DNA from: Nocardia cyriacigeorgica NBRC 100375
GTDB lineage: Bacteria; Actinomycetota; Actinomycetes; Mycobacteriales; Mycobacteriaceae
NCBI RefSeq assembly: GCF_000308555.1
Contig: NZ_BAFY01000326.1
Coordinates: 1-62,126 of the forward strand
Length of the DNA stretch: 62,126 bases
Direction of reading: 5' to 3'
Below are positions 51,691 to 59,678 of this stretch, piece by piece. The notes below the pieces were generated by a model. It worked only from the letters and a program-made list of their open reading frames with translations, ran no database searches and was not told the DNA's origin. Made by a program: the position numbers and the translations under genes. Numbering within the stretch: the first letter of the stretch is position 1; the number at the start of each line of letters is the position of its first letter.

Positions 51691-53451
51691 TCACGCCACC
51701 GGGAGTTCGACGACGAAGCGGGCGCCACCCTGCGGCGCCCCTTCGACACCGATCGCGCCGTCATGGCGCTCGACGACCTCGCGGACGATGGCGAGGCCGA
51801 GGCCGGCACCGCCATCGTCGCGGCTGCGGGCCTCGTCCAAGCGGACGAAACGCTGGAAGATCCGCTCCCGATCGGCCTCTGGCACGCCGGAGCCGTCGTC
51901 GACGACGTCGATGACGGCGGTGCCGGCGTTGCGCGTGAGACCCACCCGCACCGACGTTGCCGCGTGCCGCTGGGCATTGTCGACGAGATTGCCGAGCACC
52001 CGCGCGAGCTGCGAGCGGCTTCCGGTGACCTCGATCGGCTCGTCGGGCAGCGTGTACTCCACCGGTATGCGGTCGCCGATCCGGTGCGAGATCTCCTGTT
52101 CGATCAATGCCCGCAGATCAACCCGGTCGGCCCGCGGTTGCTCACCCGCGTCGAGCCGGGCCAGCAGCAGCAGATCGGCCGCGAGCTGCTGGATCCGGAC
52201 GGTATCGCCGAGCACGCCGTCCATTTCGAGCAGATCCGGATGTGCCTGCGCCACCTCGAGCTGGGTGCGCAGGCTGGCGATCGGGCTGCGCAGCTCATGA
52301 GCGGCGTCGGCGATGAAGCGGCGCTGGCGTTCCGAGGATTTCTCCAGCGCGGCGAGCGTCTCGTTGGTGGTGGCGGCCAACCTGGCGATCTCATCGCGCG
52401 AGCGCGGTTCGGGGACCCGGCGTGAGAGGTCACCGTGCATGATCTCGGCGAGCTCGCGGCGGATCGCTTCCACCGGTCGCAAGGCGCGGCGGGTGACCAG
52501 CCAAGTCACCGCGGCGACCACGGCCAGCAGCAGCGGCAGCCCGATCAGCATGGCGCGACGCGCGTCGGCCACCGCGCTCTCAGCGGTTTCCAGCGAGGCG
52601 GCCGCGTAGACGATGACCGGTTGCCCGGTCGCGAGCGTGGACGGAACGGCAGCTACGCGGAAGTTTTCGGGAGCGTCGGCGTCGGGTGGGGTCAGCGCAA
52701 CGTCGCTGAAGGTGACTTCCGCGGCGCCGGCTGCCGCGTCGGCGGAGCCGGGCGCGCCCGCACCGCCATCGTGTGCGCCGCCGGTACCTGGGCCAACGCC
52801 TGCCGCACCTGCGCTACCCGGTCCGCCTGCGCCGCTCGCGGCCTTGTTGCTTGTTCCCGAGTTACCTGCGCCGGCGAGGTCACCGCCGCCCGTTGCCCCT
52901 GCACCTATGCGCCCGGCGCTCCCGGCACCGTTCGCACCTGTGGCCGACGAGCCTTCCGCCGGTTCGTCCCCGGAACCTCCATTGCCGACGCCTTCGGTGC
53001 CCTCCTCCTCCTCGTCCTCGTCGTCATCTTCGTCTTCGCCTTCCTCTTCCTCGCCGTCCTCTTCTTCGCCCTCGCCCGCGCCTTCGCTGGACGAGCTCTG
53101 ACCGCTACCGGTCGCCTGTGGCGTGACGTCCGTGAGCGGCCCGGTGATGGTCAGTTCTTCGTCGGCAGCCAGGACGGCCCCGTCGAGTGAGACGACCTGC
53201 GCTGGTTCGTCATCCGGGTCGGGGAAGCGCAGCCGGGTGAGGTCGGTTCCCGCTTCGAGCTGGGCGACGATATCGCGCGCATTGCCTTCCGCCTGCAGGC
53301 TCGCACTCTCGACCAGGTTGTTGCGCAGCGCCCCGAGCACCAGCAGACCGGTGGCGGTCAACGCCAGCGCCACCACGACCGTCGCGGCGGTCGTGGTGCG
53401 CGCTCGTACCGAGCTCCACGGCGAGCTGCGGCGGCGCATCCGGTCAACCAC
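51691..53451 (-). CDS. Sensor histidine kinase with extreme acidic and Gly/Ala-rich sensor region
   Basis: 586 aa. TM1 about 22-42, extracytoplasmic part 43-300, TM2 301-320, HAMP 321-373, H385 in ADAAHELRSP, N box LVDNAQRHAA, G boxes DDGSGV and GAGLGLAIV. The outer domain holds a nearly pure Glu/Asp tract at 127-150, followed to about 242 by Gly/Ala/Ser low complexity. Such acid tracts suggest cation or calcium binding. GTG start overlaps the response-regulator stop by 8 bp. Confidence 0.93.
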   Translation of the reverse strand: MVDRMRRRSSPWSSVRARTTTAATVVVALALTATGLLVLGALRNNLVESASLQAEGNARDIVAQLEAGTDLTRLRFPDPDDEPAQVVSLDGAVLAADEELTITGPLTDVTPQATGSGQSSSSEGAGEGEEEDGEEEEGEDEDDDEDEEEEGTEGVGNGGSGDEPAEGSSATGANGAGSAGRIGAGATGGGDLAGAGNSGTSNKAASGAGGPGSAGAAGVGPGTGGAHDGGAGAPGSADAAAGAAEVTFSDVALTPPDADAPENFRVAAVPSTLATGQPVIVYAAASLETAESAVADARRAMLIGLPLLLAVVAAVTWLVTRRALRPVEAIRRELAEIMHGDLSRRVPEPRSRDEIARLAATTNETLAALEKSSERQRRFIADAAHELRSPIASLRTQLEVAQAHPDLLEMDGVLGDTVRIQQLAADLLLLARLDAGEQPRADRVDLRALIEQEISHRIGDRIPVEYTLPDEPIEVTGSRSQLARVLGNLVDNAQRHAATSVRVGLTRNAGTAVIDVVDDGSGVPEADRERIFQRFVRLDEARSRDDGGAGLGLAIVREVVERHDGAIGVEGAPQGGARFVVELPVA

Positions 53452-54121
53452 GGTCGGCCGTCAGCCGATAGCCGGCGCCGCGGACGGTCAGGATGGTCCG
53501 GCAGGCGAAGGGGGCGTCGATCTTACGGCGCAGGGCACTGATGTAGACCTCGACGATATTCGGGTCGCCGTCATAGGCGAAGTCCCAGACATGTTCCAGG
53601 ATATCGGCTTTCGACACCACCTCGCCGGCGCGGATGGCCAGGTGCTCGAGGACGGCGAACTCTTTGGCGGTGAGCGAGACCTCCTGGTCGCCGCGCCGGC
53701 ACAGGCGGGTGGCGGGATCCAGGACGAGCTGTCCGACGCGCAGCACCTGCGCGCCCACACGCGTCCGCCTGCGCAGCAAGGCCCGGATGCGGGCGACGAG
53801 CACCACGTAGGAGAACGGTTTGCTGAGATAGTCGTCGGCACCGGTGTCCAGGCCCTCGGCCTCGTCGTACTCACCGTCTTTCGCGGTGAGCATCAGCACC
53901 GGCGTCTCGTGGCCCGCGGCCCGCAGCGCCGCGCACACCTGGTAGCCATTCATGCCGGGCAGCATGATGTCGAGGATGATCAGGTCGTAGTCGGCGGTGG
54001 TGGCCCGATGCAGCCCTTCGACACCGTCATGTACCACGTCGACGGCGAAACCCTCGGCGGCCAAACCCTTTGCCAGTGCGAGGGCGAGACGTTTCTCGTC
54101 CTCGACGATCAGCAGACGCAT
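53444..54121 (-). CDS. OmpR-family response regulator
   Basis: 225 aa. Receiver domain with acidic VEDE start, phospho-acceptor D51 in LIILDIMLPG, T and K in MLTAKDG and LSKPFSY. Winged-helix output: LTAKEFAVLEHLAIRAGEVV, DPNIVEVYISALRRKID, TVRGAGYRL. Partner of the overlapping kinase gene. TTCAG repeats spaced one helical turn lie immediately upstream. Confidence 0.95.
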   Translation of the reverse strand: MRLLIVEDEKRLALALAKGLAAEGFAVDVVHDGVEGLHRATTADYDLIILDIMLPGMNGYQVCAALRAAGHETPVLMLTAKDGEYDEAEGLDTGADDYLSKPFSYVVLVARIRALLRRRTRVGAQVLRVGQLVLDPATRLCRRGDQEVSLTAKEFAVLEHLAIRAGEVVSKADILEHVWDFAYDGDPNIVEVYISALRRKIDAPFACRTILTVRGAGYRLTADRG

Positions 54122-54144
54122 GCGCCAAGAGTGGCAGATTCTTG

Positions 54145-54181
54145 CTGAAACGTCCTTCAGGTTGGTTCAGGTCGGCTTCAG
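54145..54181. promoter_or_regulatory. Phased TTCAG repeats, probable response-regulator site
   Basis: TTCAG at 54156, 54166 and 54177 (10 and 11 bp apart), plus an inverted copy CTGAA at 54145. Same-face repeats suit an OmpR dimer pair. Located between the divergent regulator and PepSY genes. Confidence 0.65.
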
Positions 54182-54240
54182 CATTGCCCTGCCACAGTGG
54201 TCACCACATTCGACAGCACACTCCCACAGGAGGTTTCACC

Positions 54241-54606
54241 ATGGTCAGCATCCTGCGCCGGGCCACCGCCGGACTTCGCTGGGTCGTCGTCGGGGTCGTG
54301 GTCCTCGCGGCTGCCGGCATCGGCATTGCCGCGCTGGTTCTCGGCAACGATTCGCACAGCACCATCTCCCTCGACCGCCCGATCACCGAATGGTCGCTGA
54401 TGGCGAACCCGAGTATCGACCGCCAGGAGGCCATGAACACCGCCGCCGCGCAGGTCCCGGACGGCGTCGCCACCTCCGCCGAATTCGATACCGAACTGGG
54501 TACCCCGGTCTGGGAGGTCGACGTTCGCACACCGGCCGGTGTCGAATACGACGTGACCATCGATGCCAACACCGGCAAGGTGCTCGGCACCGTCGACCAC
54601 GACTGA
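54241..54606 (+). CDS. PepSY-domain membrane protein
   Basis: 121 aa with AGGAGG 8 bp before the ATG. One N-terminal helix (about 14-36), then an extracytoplasmic PepSY-like domain: INRQEA-type segment (SIDRQEAMNTAAAQVPDG), TPVWEVDVRTPAGVEYDVTID, ANTGKVLG. Divergent from the two-component genes across the TTCAG repeats, so it is a likely target and may modulate a protease or the sensor. Confidence 0.87.
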   Translation: MVSILRRATAGLRWVVVGVVVLAAAGIGIAALVLGNDSHSTISLDRPITEWSLMANPSIDRQEAMNTAAAQVPDGVATSAEFDTELGTPVWEVDVRTPAGVEYDVTIDANTGKVLGTVDHD

Positions 54607-54617
54607 CGGTGCCGTCG

Positions 54618-54649
54618 CGATCGGCCCGGAGGCGGCGCCGGGCCGATCG
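54618..54649. terminator. Convergent hairpin terminator
   Basis: CGATCGGCCCG pairs perfectly with CGGGCCGATCG around a 10-nt GC-rich loop, between the PepSY and fabH stops. Confidence 0.85.
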
Positions 54650-54662
54650 TCATATCCGTGGC

Positions 54663-55700
54663 TCAGGCGAAGGCGGGTAGCTGCACGACCTGCCCGGCGT
54701 AGGCCAATCCGGCGCCGAAGCCCACCAGCAACGCGGTATCGCCCGGTTGCGATGCTCCGGTACGCAGCAGCTGGTGCATAGCCATCGGAATCGAGGCAGC
54801 ACTGGTGTTTCCGGTGTCGACGATGTCGCGGGCAATGGCGACGGATTCGGGAATATGCAGTGCGCGGGTGAGGGCGTCGGTGATGCGCATATTCGCCTGG
54901 TGCGGGACGAAGGCGTCGAGCTGGTCGACGGTCACCCCGGCCTTGTCGAGCGCGTCACGGCAGGCCTTCTCCAAGAAGGTGACCGCCCAACGGAAGACCG
55001 CCTGACCGTTCATGCGGATATAGGGCCGCTCGGTGGTTCCGCCGGTGGCCTCGGCCTGCGCGACCTCGGCGAAGTACTGCTGGAAATCCTTGTCCTGCTT
55101 GATCGCCGCGGTCTGGCTGCCGTCCGAACCCCAGGCGACGGGGCCGATACCCTCGGTCTCCGACGGTCCGACGACGACCGCGCCCGCGCCGTCGGCGAAG
55201 ATGAAGGCGCAGCTGCGGTCGGTCGGATCGAGCAGATCCGACAGCCGCTCCACCCCGATCACCAGCACATGCCGCGCCTGGCCCGCACGCACCAGATTGG
55301 CGGCGTTTGCCAGCGCGTAGCAGAAGCCCGCGCATCCGGCCGACACGTCGAACGCGGCGGTGTCGTGCATGCCGAGTTCGGTGGCGACCACCGCGCCCGC
55401 CGAGGGGCCGAGCACCATCTGCGACGACGTCGCCAGGATCACCGTATCGATTTCGCCGGCGGCGAGGCCGGCGGCTTTCAGCGCGTCACGGGCGGCGGCG
55501 GTGCTCATGCCGACAATGGTCTCGTCGGCGTCGGCCCAATGCCTGGCGGCGATGCCGGACCGAGTGCGGATCCATTCGTCAGAGGAATCGATGCGTTCGA
55601 CGATCTCGGCGTTGGGGACGACGCGTCGGGGCCGATAGATCCCGAGGCCGAGTAGGGCAGCATGGGCGACGGGGGTGGCGGTGGCGATATGCGCGGGCAC
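54663..55700 (-). CDS. fabH: 3-oxoacyl-ACP synthase III family protein (FabH-like)
   Basis: 345 aa from GTG 55700, which has GGGAGAGG upstream; an upstream ATG at 55733 lies in the operator. Catalytic C123 in DVSAGCAGFCYAL, His in FVPHQANMRI and Asn in GNTSAASIPMAMHQLL. Starts fatty acid or polyketide chains by condensing an acyl-CoA with malonyl-ACP. It stands alone, under TetR control, rather than in a fab cluster, suggesting a specialised or inducible role. Confidence 0.9.
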   Translation of the reverse strand: MPAHIATATPVAHAALLGLGIYRPRRVVPNAEIVERIDSSDEWIRTRSGIAARHWADADETIVGMSTAAARDALKAAGLAAGEIDTVILATSSQMVLGPSAGAVVATELGMHDTAAFDVSAGCAGFCYALANAANLVRAGQARHVLVIGVERLSDLLDPTDRSCAFIFADGAGAVVVGPSETEGIGPVAWGSDGSQTAAIKQDKDFQQYFAEVAQAEATGGTTERPYIRMNGQAVFRWAVTFLEKACRDALDKAGVTVDQLDAFVPHQANMRITDALTRALHIPESVAIARDIVDTGNTSAASIPMAMHQLLRTGASQPGDTALLVGFGAGLAYAGQVVQLPAFA

Positions 55701-55715
55701 GGGGTTCCTCTCCCT

Positions 55716-55767
55716 GTGAACCGATCGGTTCACGTCGACGAAGTTCTAACATGGACCGATCGGTTCA
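55716..55767. promoter_or_regulatory. Two ACCGATCGGT palindromes, probable TetR operators
   Basis: An 18-bp perfect palindrome at 55716-55733 (GTGAACCGATCGGTTCAC) and a second related site at 55752-55767, cores 35 bp apart. They fill the space between fabH and the divergent TetR gene. Confidence 0.87.
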
Positions 55768-55788
55768 ATCAAGGCTTGGAGGAATTCA

Positions 55789-56367
55789 GTGGCCGCCGGA
55801 CCCCGCGCCCGACTGATCGCCGCGACCATCAGCACCGTGCAAGAGCACGGTGTGCATGCCGCCGGGCTGAGTGAACTGCTCAAACGCGGCAATGCCTCCC
55901 GCAACTCCTTGTACCAGCACTTCCCGGCGGGCAAGACCGAGCTGGTGGAGACCGCCGCCCGAATCGTCTCGCGGCTGGTGTACTCCCATGTCAGCGCCAT
56001 GGCCGACGCGTTGCCGACGGCCCCGACGGTGGAAGGCTGGCTGGACGAACTCTTCGCGTTCTGGCGCGGCGCCCTCGAAACCAGCGACTTCCGAGCGGGC
56101 TCGTTCATGATGGCGGCCGCACTCGACGAGCTGACGCCGCCCGTGCAATCCGCGGCCGGGCAGGCGTTCGCCGAATGGACCGCCCGACTCGCCGACGGGC
56201 TCGTCGAGGCCGGCGTCGAACGCGCCACCGCCTGCTCGGTGGCCGGGTTGTTGTTGTCGGTGATCGAAGGGGCCATCGTGCAGAGCCGCGCCCTGAAGTC
56301 GGCGCATCCGTTCGACGACGCGCGCCACCAGCTCGCGGTGCTGCTGGCCCACTACCTGCCGCAATAA
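55789..56367 (+). CDS. TetR-family regulator, LmrA/YxaF-like
   Basis: 192 aa, GTG start preceded by GGAGG. HTH: RARLIAATISTVQEHGVHAAG and NASRNSLYQHFPAGKTELV. The C-terminal domain (WLDELFAFWRGALETSDFRAG) fits the LmrA/YxaF subgroup. The paired palindromes argue for control of fabH and itself. Confidence 0.88.
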   Translation: MAAGPRARLIAATISTVQEHGVHAAGLSELLKRGNASRNSLYQHFPAGKTELVETAARIVSRLVYSHVSAMADALPTAPTVEGWLDELFAFWRGALETSDFRAGSFMMAAALDELTPPVQSAAGQAFAEWTARLADGLVEAGVERATACSVAGLLLSVIEGAIVQSRALKSAHPFDDARHQLAVLLAHYLPQ

Positions 56368-56469
56368 CCGCAGGGGTGTTTGCCGAGGCCGTTGCCGGGC
56401 ATCCGGCCGATGTCGGGGCCGTGCGGCAAGCAACGCGTGCGCGGCCGGTGCGACGAAAGGACCAGACCC

Positions 56470-56946
56470 GTGCCGAACAACACCACAGTCACAGCGCGCA
56501 CGCCGATCCAGCTCGCGGCGATGGTCGTGGGCGCGGCATTTCTCCTGGTAGGAGTCCTCGGATTCATTCCGGGCATCACCACGAACTACGACACTCTGGA
56601 ATGGGCGGGCCATCATTCCGAAGCCCAGCTGCTCGGCCTGTTCAACGTGTCGATTCTGCACAATCTCGTGCACCTGGCCTTCGGTGTCGTCGGCCTGATC
56701 GCAGCCGCGAATCCGCCCGCTGCCCGCAGCTTCCTGATCGGCGGCGGCGTGATCTATCTCGTGCTGTGGATCTACGGCCTCGTCATCGACCAGAACAGCG
56801 ACGCCAATTTCGTGCCCCTCGACACCGCCGACAACTGGCTGCACTTCGGGCTCGGCCTGGGCATGATCGCGCTCGGCGTCATCCTGCCGCGTAAGACCAG
56901 CACCGGTCAGCACCTGTCGGGGCGGCAACCGGGAATCATCGAGTAG
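56470..56946 (+). CDS. DUF4383 membrane protein
   Basis: 158 aa, GTG start. Four hydrophobic helices; the pattern LGLFNVSILHNLVHLAFGVVGL and TADNWLHFGLGLGMIALGV matches DUF4383 proteins. Function unknown. First of four consecutive rightward membrane-related genes. Confidence 0.85.
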   Translation: MPNNTTVTARTPIQLAAMVVGAAFLLVGVLGFIPGITTNYDTLEWAGHHSEAQLLGLFNVSILHNLVHLAFGVVGLIAAANPPAARSFLIGGGVIYLVLWIYGLVIDQNSDANFVPLDTADNWLHFGLGLGMIALGVILPRKTSTGQHLSGRQPGIIE

Positions 56947-56979
56947 CGCGGCAGACGAACAGGCGAGGAGGTATCCACC

Positions 56980-57390
56980 ATGGCCGAGACCTATCACGCG
57001 CCGTCGCCGCAGACGCGCTCGATCAGCGAGCTCGTCGACGACGCAACCACTCAGCTCTCGCGGCTGGTCCGTGACGAGATCCGGCTGGCCCGCATCGAAA
57101 TGCAGGACCGCACAAAGGGAATCGCCACGGGACTGGGTTTCGCTGGGGCCGCGGGCGTGCTCGCCTTCTACGGCGGCGCCGCACTGATCGCCGCGGCGAT
57201 CATGGCGCTGGCCTTGGTGCTGCCGGGGTGGGCGGCGGCCCTCATCGTCGGCGGGGCACTGCTCGTCGTGGCGGCGGTGCTTGGACTGCTCGGTAAGAAG
57301 AACGTGTCCGAGGCCGCCCCGCCCATTCCCCGGGAAGCAGTGGAGGGCGTGCGCGAGGACCTCGACGTGGTCAAGGAATGGAGGCGATGA
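56980..57390 (+). CDS. Actinobacterial holin-superfamily III / DUF1469 protein
   Basis: 136 aa. Cytosolic helical start (DATTQLSRLVRDEIRLARIE), two tightly packed helices (GFAGAAGVLAFYGGAALIAA and LPGWAAALIVGGALLVVAA) and a charged end. Called phage holin family in databases but chromosomal in actinobacteria; no prophage genes are near. ATGA overlap with the next gene. Confidence 0.85.
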   Translation: MAETYHAPSPQTRSISELVDDATTQLSRLVRDEIRLARIEMQDRTKGIATGLGFAGAAGVLAFYGGAALIAAAIMALALVLPGWAAALIVGGALLVVAAVLGLLGKKNVSEAAPPIPREAVEGVREDLDVVKEWRR

Positions 57391-57749
57391 TGGGCGACAC
57401 CGACCCCGACGACGCGGAGCTGCTGCGCATGGACCGCGATCTGACCCGGCGTGAACTCGGTGAGACCGTCGCCGAGCTGAGCGGCAAATTCGATGTCCGT
57501 TCCCGGGCCGAGGACAAGATGCACGATGTCGCCGAGGCCGGGCGGCACCGGGTGAGCGAGGCCAAGCACGCCGTGCTCGAAACCACCGATCAGGCTCGCA
57601 GCAAGGCCAAGCATCTCGCGCCCGACCCGGTCGTCGACCGCACCGGGCGCATGGTCGAGACCGCGCGACGGCGACCCGCCTATGTCGCCGCCGGCGCCGT
57701 CTCCGCGATCGCTCTGATCTGGTTGATCGTGCGCTGGAGGCGGGCATGA
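57387..57749 (+). CDS. DUF3618 protein
   Basis: 120 aa. Opening LLRMDRDLTRRELGETVAEL is the DUF3618 signature; a charged helical middle (DKMHDVAEAGRHRVSEAK) precedes one C-terminal helix (AGAVSAIALIWLIVRW). ATG 57387 overlaps the upstream stop; ATG 57390 is also possible. Function unknown; standard partner of DUF1469 and DUF4235. Confidence 0.85.
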   Translation: MMGDTDPDDAELLRMDRDLTRRELGETVAELSGKFDVRSRAEDKMHDVAEAGRHRVSEAKHAVLETTDQARSKAKHLAPDPVVDRTGRMVETARRRPAYVAAGAVSAIALIWLIVRWRRA

Positions 57750-58006
57750 AAGTGCTCTACAAGCCGCTCGGAGCGCTCGTCGGCGTCCTCGGCGGCATCG
57801 CAGCCAGCGCCGTCTTCGCCCAGGTATGGCGCCGATTGAGCGGCGAAGACCAAGCCCCCGACGCCACCTCCCGCGACTACGGCTGGCGCGAAGTCCTGCT
57901 GGCCGCCGCCGTACAGGGCGCGATCTTCGGCGTGGTGAAGGCCGCCGTCGACCGCGCCGGCGCCACCGGCTACCAGCGCGTCACGGGGACCTGGCCGGGG
58001 AATTGA
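57746..58006 (+). CDS. DUF4235 membrane protein
   Basis: 86 aa. Two helices (LGALVGVLGGIAASAVFAQV and VLLAAAVQGAIFGVVKAAVD) with the DUF4235 start KVLYKPLG. ATGA overlap with the DUF3618 gene. Closes the four-gene envelope-associated operon. Confidence 0.87.
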   Translation: MKVLYKPLGALVGVLGGIAASAVFAQVWRRLSGEDQAPDATSRDYGWREVLLAAAVQGAIFGVVKAAVDRAGATGYQRVTGTWPGN

Positions 58007-58062
58007 ATTGCCCGGCCGGGCACTCCGTTCGCCCAAGGCAATCAGTGAAGATGCGCCCGTCA

Positions 58063-58800
58063 TCAGAGGAGGGCGCACTTCCAGTCACTGCCGGGGGAGC
58101 CGTGACTCCTCCTGCACACCAGCATCCGATTCCCGCCCGCTTGGAACTCATACGAACTCTCGACGGCATTGCCCGCGATGTCGTGCGTTCGCAGCTCGCC
58201 GATCAGCTGGTTCAGCCGCGCATACGGCTGCGACGATCCCACCGCTACCAGCGGGAAAATCCGTACCTCGCCGCGAGTGACCCGCATCAGCTCACGAATA
58301 GCCGCGAGATGGAATGCGTAGTCGAGATCCTCGGCGTAGCTGAACAATAGATGCGAGCTGAGCGTCAGATCGAAGGAATCGTTGTCGAACGGAAGCTTCG
58401 GAAGAGCGCCCGCGACGTAGCGGTGTGGGTGTTGCCGGATATCGGCAGCGAATCGCTCGGCCGACGTGGACCTACCGCGGCGATGATCATCGGGATCGGC
58501 GCAGAACGTCCACCGGTACTGCTCGGGATGCGCGCGAACGAAGTCACTTCCGCGCTCGGCCTCCGCCACCGCCAACGCACCGAGCTCATCCGGTGTCCGA
58601 TCGAAATAGGCGATATCGCAGGCCGTTACGTCACCACCCCGGTCACAGACCTCGGCCGTGAATGCCGCCGCCCCACCCGGGCAGTCGAGGATGCGGCGAG
58701 CGAGATCGGCCTCGGTGAGATCGAACATCGCCCGATACTCCGCCGCCGACCGTGAACTGAGCAGAATGGCGCCGAATCCCGCGGAATGATTGGTGGTCAT
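58063..58800 (-). CDS. Class I SAM-dependent methyltransferase
   Basis: 245 aa from ATG 58800. SAM motif I ILDCPGGAAAFTAE, acidic motif II VTACDIAYFD, motif IV LPFDNDSFDLTLSSHLL. Substrate unknown; a small-molecule methyltransferase is likely. Convergent with the DUF operon; a weak hairpin overlaps its stop. Confidence 0.83.
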   Translation of the reverse strand: MTTNHSAGFGAILLSSRSAAEYRAMFDLTEADLARRILDCPGGAAAFTAEVCDRGGDVTACDIAYFDRTPDELGALAVAEAERGSDFVRAHPEQYRWTFCADPDDHRRGRSTSAERFAADIRQHPHRYVAGALPKLPFDNDSFDLTLSSHLLFSYAEDLDYAFHLAAIRELMRVTRGEVRIFPLVAVGSSQPYARLNQLIGELRTHDIAGNAVESSYEFQAGGNRMLVCRRSHGSPGSDWKCALL

Positions 58801-59014
58801 GGGTTCCTCACTCTCGGGGCCGCCCGCCACCGATGATGCTCGACCGCGCAAGCGCTTTCGACCGCCGGGACAGGCGGTCGAAACGCACACTTCACGGCCG
58901 CTGGAGCAGCGGCCACCAAGGCTGCGCGAACATCATCACGGGGTGATTAGAGCACAGCGCGGCGGCCGGCGCCTCTTCGTTTCCCGCGACCAGTCGATCC
59001 GCTGCGGGCCGGCA

Positions 59015-59326
59015 TCAGCGATACTCGCCCAAGGCGAGGCGCGTTCCCCTCGGGACAAACCGTTTCGGATACACAGTCAGCAAGTCGCATCGGGTGAGCA
59101 CATCATTGGCCCGGTGTTGAATGTGCTGCATAGTCGGCGTGACGATGACATCGACGTTTAACGCCTTCGCTTTCACCAGTAACCAACTCAGCGTGTCGTT
59201 TTCGCATTCGACTACCGTTCGCGCGACCGAGTACCCCTATCGGGCCGCCAAGGCGCGCGCCTCCATCTCGATCCCGGACAGGTGCCGGTCGCAGAACGAA
59301 TTCTGGAGATACACAACGGCTTTCAT
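59015..59326 (-). pseudogene. Recombinase-like small ORF interrupted by an in-frame TAG
   Basis: On the minus strand, ATG 59326 opens MKAVVYLQNSFCDRHLSGIE and 29 codons later meets TAG (59237-59239). The same frame then continues without another stop for 73 more codons to TGA at 59015, with protein-like composition (GYSVARTVVECENDTLSWLL, NVDVIVTPTMQHI). The pattern resembles the N-terminal fold of serine recombinases and small actinobacterial relatives. Simplest reading: a single nonsense mutation. Confidence 0.55.
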
Positions 59327-59360
59327 GGTGCGCGCTCCGCTCGAGGTTGATGAGGGCAGC

Positions 59361-59480
59361 CGATAGCCGGGCGATGGAGGGGCTTCCTGCCTCCCACAGG
59401 GGACGGCTCCGGCGATCCTGTGGGAGTCCCACCGAGCGAGGGCGGCGATTTCGGGTCCGCTGGGGGGCTTCCGGCTATCG
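59361..59480. repeat. Nested inverted repeats in a gene-free stretch
   Basis: Outer arms CGATAGCCGG (59361-59370) and CCGGCTATCG (59471-59480) enclose inner arms CTCCCACAGG (59391-59400) and CCTGTGGGAG (59417-59426). The surrounding 59327-59678 has no credible gene. Could be a structured RNA, an operator array or a mobile-element remnant. Confidence 0.55.
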
Positions 59481-59678
59481 ACTGCTGCGCACAGATAACC
59501 GGGTGCGCGGCGCGATGGCACGCCTTCATGGGTGATCCAGCGAAGTTTGCCCATACGTGCAGAAGGCTCTGCCACGGCGTGGGAAACTATGCTCTATGCA
59601 GCAACTTTGGTGTCGATTCGCCACGGCGGCACCTCTCATCCATCGGAGCATGCACGTATCACCCAATAATGTGGACCA

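Noticed and set aside
53002..53073. Acidic tract in the histidine kinase as a frameshift or sequencing artefact
   Set aside because: The frame stays open through both flanks and all kinase motifs follow in register; alternative frames there give no continuation.
55740..55752. GTTCTAAC upstream of the TetR gene as another KstR box
   Set aside because: Only one half fits the consensus; the strong ACCGATCGGT palindromes explain the region better.
56980..57390. Holin-like gene as evidence of a prophage
   Set aside because: No integrase, capsid, portal or lysin genes nearby; the family is a normal chromosomal resident in actinobacteria.
55786..57747. 653-codon minus frame across the TetR and DUF operon
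   Set aside because: Low-complexity antisense reading through five genes with good starts and overlaps on the other strand.
59237..59239. TAG in the recombinase-like ORF as pyrrolysine or programmed recoding
   Set aside because: No PylT/PylS genes or stimulatory structure seen; a nonsense mutation is simpler.
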